A DNA stretch of 64,000 nt from Crambe crambe (taxonomy: Eukaryota > Porifera > Demospongiae > Poecilosclerida > Crambeidae). The position numbers and the translations under genes were made by a program. The notes beneath the pieces were generated by a model. The model had not been told where the DNA came from, ran no database searches, and worked only from the letters and a program-made list of their open reading frames with translations. The stretch lies in the NCBI GenBank assembly GCA_963924555.1, contig OZ004582.1, positions 3,348,001 to 3,412,000 on the forward strand, written 5' to 3'. Below, piece after piece: positions 63,096 through 64,000 of this stretch (position 1 is its first letter; each line of letters opens with the position of its first letter).

Positions 63096-64000
63096 TCACA
63101 ATAATAATTCTAAGTCTCCATCATTATAATCTTGCAACAGATCAAATTCATATATTTCTTCTTCTCCAAAGTATATTACCTCAAATAACTGGGGTTCTGG
63201 GGCACCAACTACTAGACCATGGTACCAGGTTGTGGTACTGTCTTGCTCATCAACAAACCGATGCTTGATTTGTTTCCCAATCCAACTGTTTGGCATGCTT
63301 AGAATATCGGCAACTTCTACTCTTGGATTTGAATCTATTAGCTCACACAAATTGGACATAAGTTGATCAGAAGATAGCTTTTTCTTCACCTTTGAAGAGG
63401 AGAAAATGGTTTTATCAGGATATGGCTGCTTCAGGACAAACTATCACTTTCCTCCTCACTTAGACTTGCCTCAGAATCTGTAAAAGTTTTGCATGGTTTC
63501 AACCTTCTTCGTAAACGATAGTACCTTGCTTTAGTTTTCTTGATTTTCTCTCGACACTTCCTCAACTTTTCAGCGTTTTTTGCTTCATGTTTCTCATAAC
63601 GCCTTTGAAATCTTTGTAAAGTGTCTGCTAATTTCTTATTCTCTGACACCAAAGTACGGATTAATTTCTTTTTTTCTTTAATATTAAGCATTTTCCTTTT
63701 TTCCCTTTTATGGAGATTTCGACGATTAACTTCCTTCCTAAGAGAATGATACCTTTTCTGGATCAGTTCTGCTTCACTTTTGGCTGCTTGCAAATCTTTA
63801 GTCAAATCCTTGAAGAGTATTTTATATGCTTGGAATTCTTCTTTTCTTAATATTGACCGCCTTTTGGCATGATCCTGTTTGGTAGGTGGTGCATAACATT
63901 CATTATCTTTTATACATACTGATTGTGGAAGCAAAAATTGACTCTCACAAAATTTATTTAAATTAACAGAGTTACGTTTAAGCACCAAACTACGGTGTTT
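63096..64000 (-). CDS. Basic coiled-coil protein gene, 5-prime part beyond window
   Basis: Exon 1 (from the window edge down to about 63445) is open in one frame for over 180 codons: CESQFLLPQSVCIKDNECYA, then a Lys/Arg/Glu-rich helix with heptad pattern (EEFQAYKILFKDLTKDLQAA, LVSENKKLADTLQRFQRRYE, REKIKKTKARYYRLRRRLKP) and an acidic end SDSEASLSEEE with a possible GTGATAG donor. Exon 2 (63096-63389) follows TTCTCCTCTTCAAAG and reads VKKKLSSDQLMSNLCELIDS, PNSWIGKQIKHRFVDEQDST, TWYHGLVVGAPEPQLFEVIY, FGEEEIYEFDLLQDYNDGDL, then a stop. The second exon resembles a Tudor/SH3-like fold module (hRFvDexxxxWYxGxV) seen in multi-copy uncharacterised sponge and cnidarian proteins. No breaks are visible, so it may be functional. 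Cellular role unknown. Confidence 0.65.

Noticed and set aside
1-64000. Bacterial or viral contamination
   Set aside because: Introns with GT/AG signals, animal-type transposons and retroelements in all parts of the window argue for one eukaryotic chromosome segment.

Overview
The window looks like nuclear DNA from an early-branching animal, most likely a demosponge (Amphimedon-like). This rests on AT-rich DNA, short introns with GT/AG signals, no bacterial-style operons, and degenerate proteins of families I know as multi-copy in sponges, cnidarians and fish. I recognised the families from residue patterns by eye; no search was run, so organism and family names are inference. I saw no rRNA, tRNA or CRISPR array.

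The window is essentially a transposon graveyard with a few gene-like pieces between. 0.6-10 kb: decayed SAM-domain gene, HECT-associated and integrase-like fragments, a palindromic MITE, a minus-strand hAT relic, and an open two-exon C-terminal gene piece (9173-9983). 10-14.5 kb: a three-level nest, in which a hAT relic is split by a DDE_3-type transposon that is itself split by a second hAT with 20-bp TIRs and a perfect 8-bp target duplication. 14.7-18.8 kb: minus-strand Tnp2/EnSpm-like transposase and other transposon-associated relics. 18.9-21.6 kb: degenerate satellite invaded by foldback elements and inverted dispersed repeats. 21.8-24.8 kb: DIRS-like, Ty3/gypsy-like and BEL/Pao-like retroelement scraps. 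25.3-26 kb: a minus-strand Ser/Gly-repeat gene. 26-28.6 kb: Helitron helicase relic. 29-47 kb: conserved single-exon ORF with a homopolymer frameshift, PHD-tailed pogo tail, second Tnp2-like copy, two DUF6589-like copies, RecQ-like helicase, Tigger/pogo element, several hAT relics (one nearly intact at 43941-45962) and an exonuclease fragment.

48.7-54.1 kb is the best-defined element: a 5.4-kb LTR retrotransposon with nearly identical LTRs, PPT, gag, zinc knuckle, protease, integrase, reverse transcriptase and RNase H start. Its RT and integrase are Ty3/gypsy-like, but integrase lies upstream of RT, the order of Ty1/copia and of the unusual Gmr1-type gypsy elements. An independent older fragment at 22.7-23.3 kb shows the same order. 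The element sits inside a minus-strand gene whose first exon is at 54.07-54.37 kb and the remainder at 47.4-48.7 kb.

54-64 kb: two copies of a TATA-bearing dispersed repeat, a tandem array of exon-like units, a clean 123-bp minus-strand exon, a truncated non-LTR RT, a zinc-knuckle transposon-associated ORF, and at the right edge a minus-strand gene (63096 to beyond 64000) encoding a basic coiled-coil protein. Almost every ORF carries frameshifts or stops; the best candidates for living genes are 9173-9983, 25296-26038, 57156-57278 and 63096-64000.
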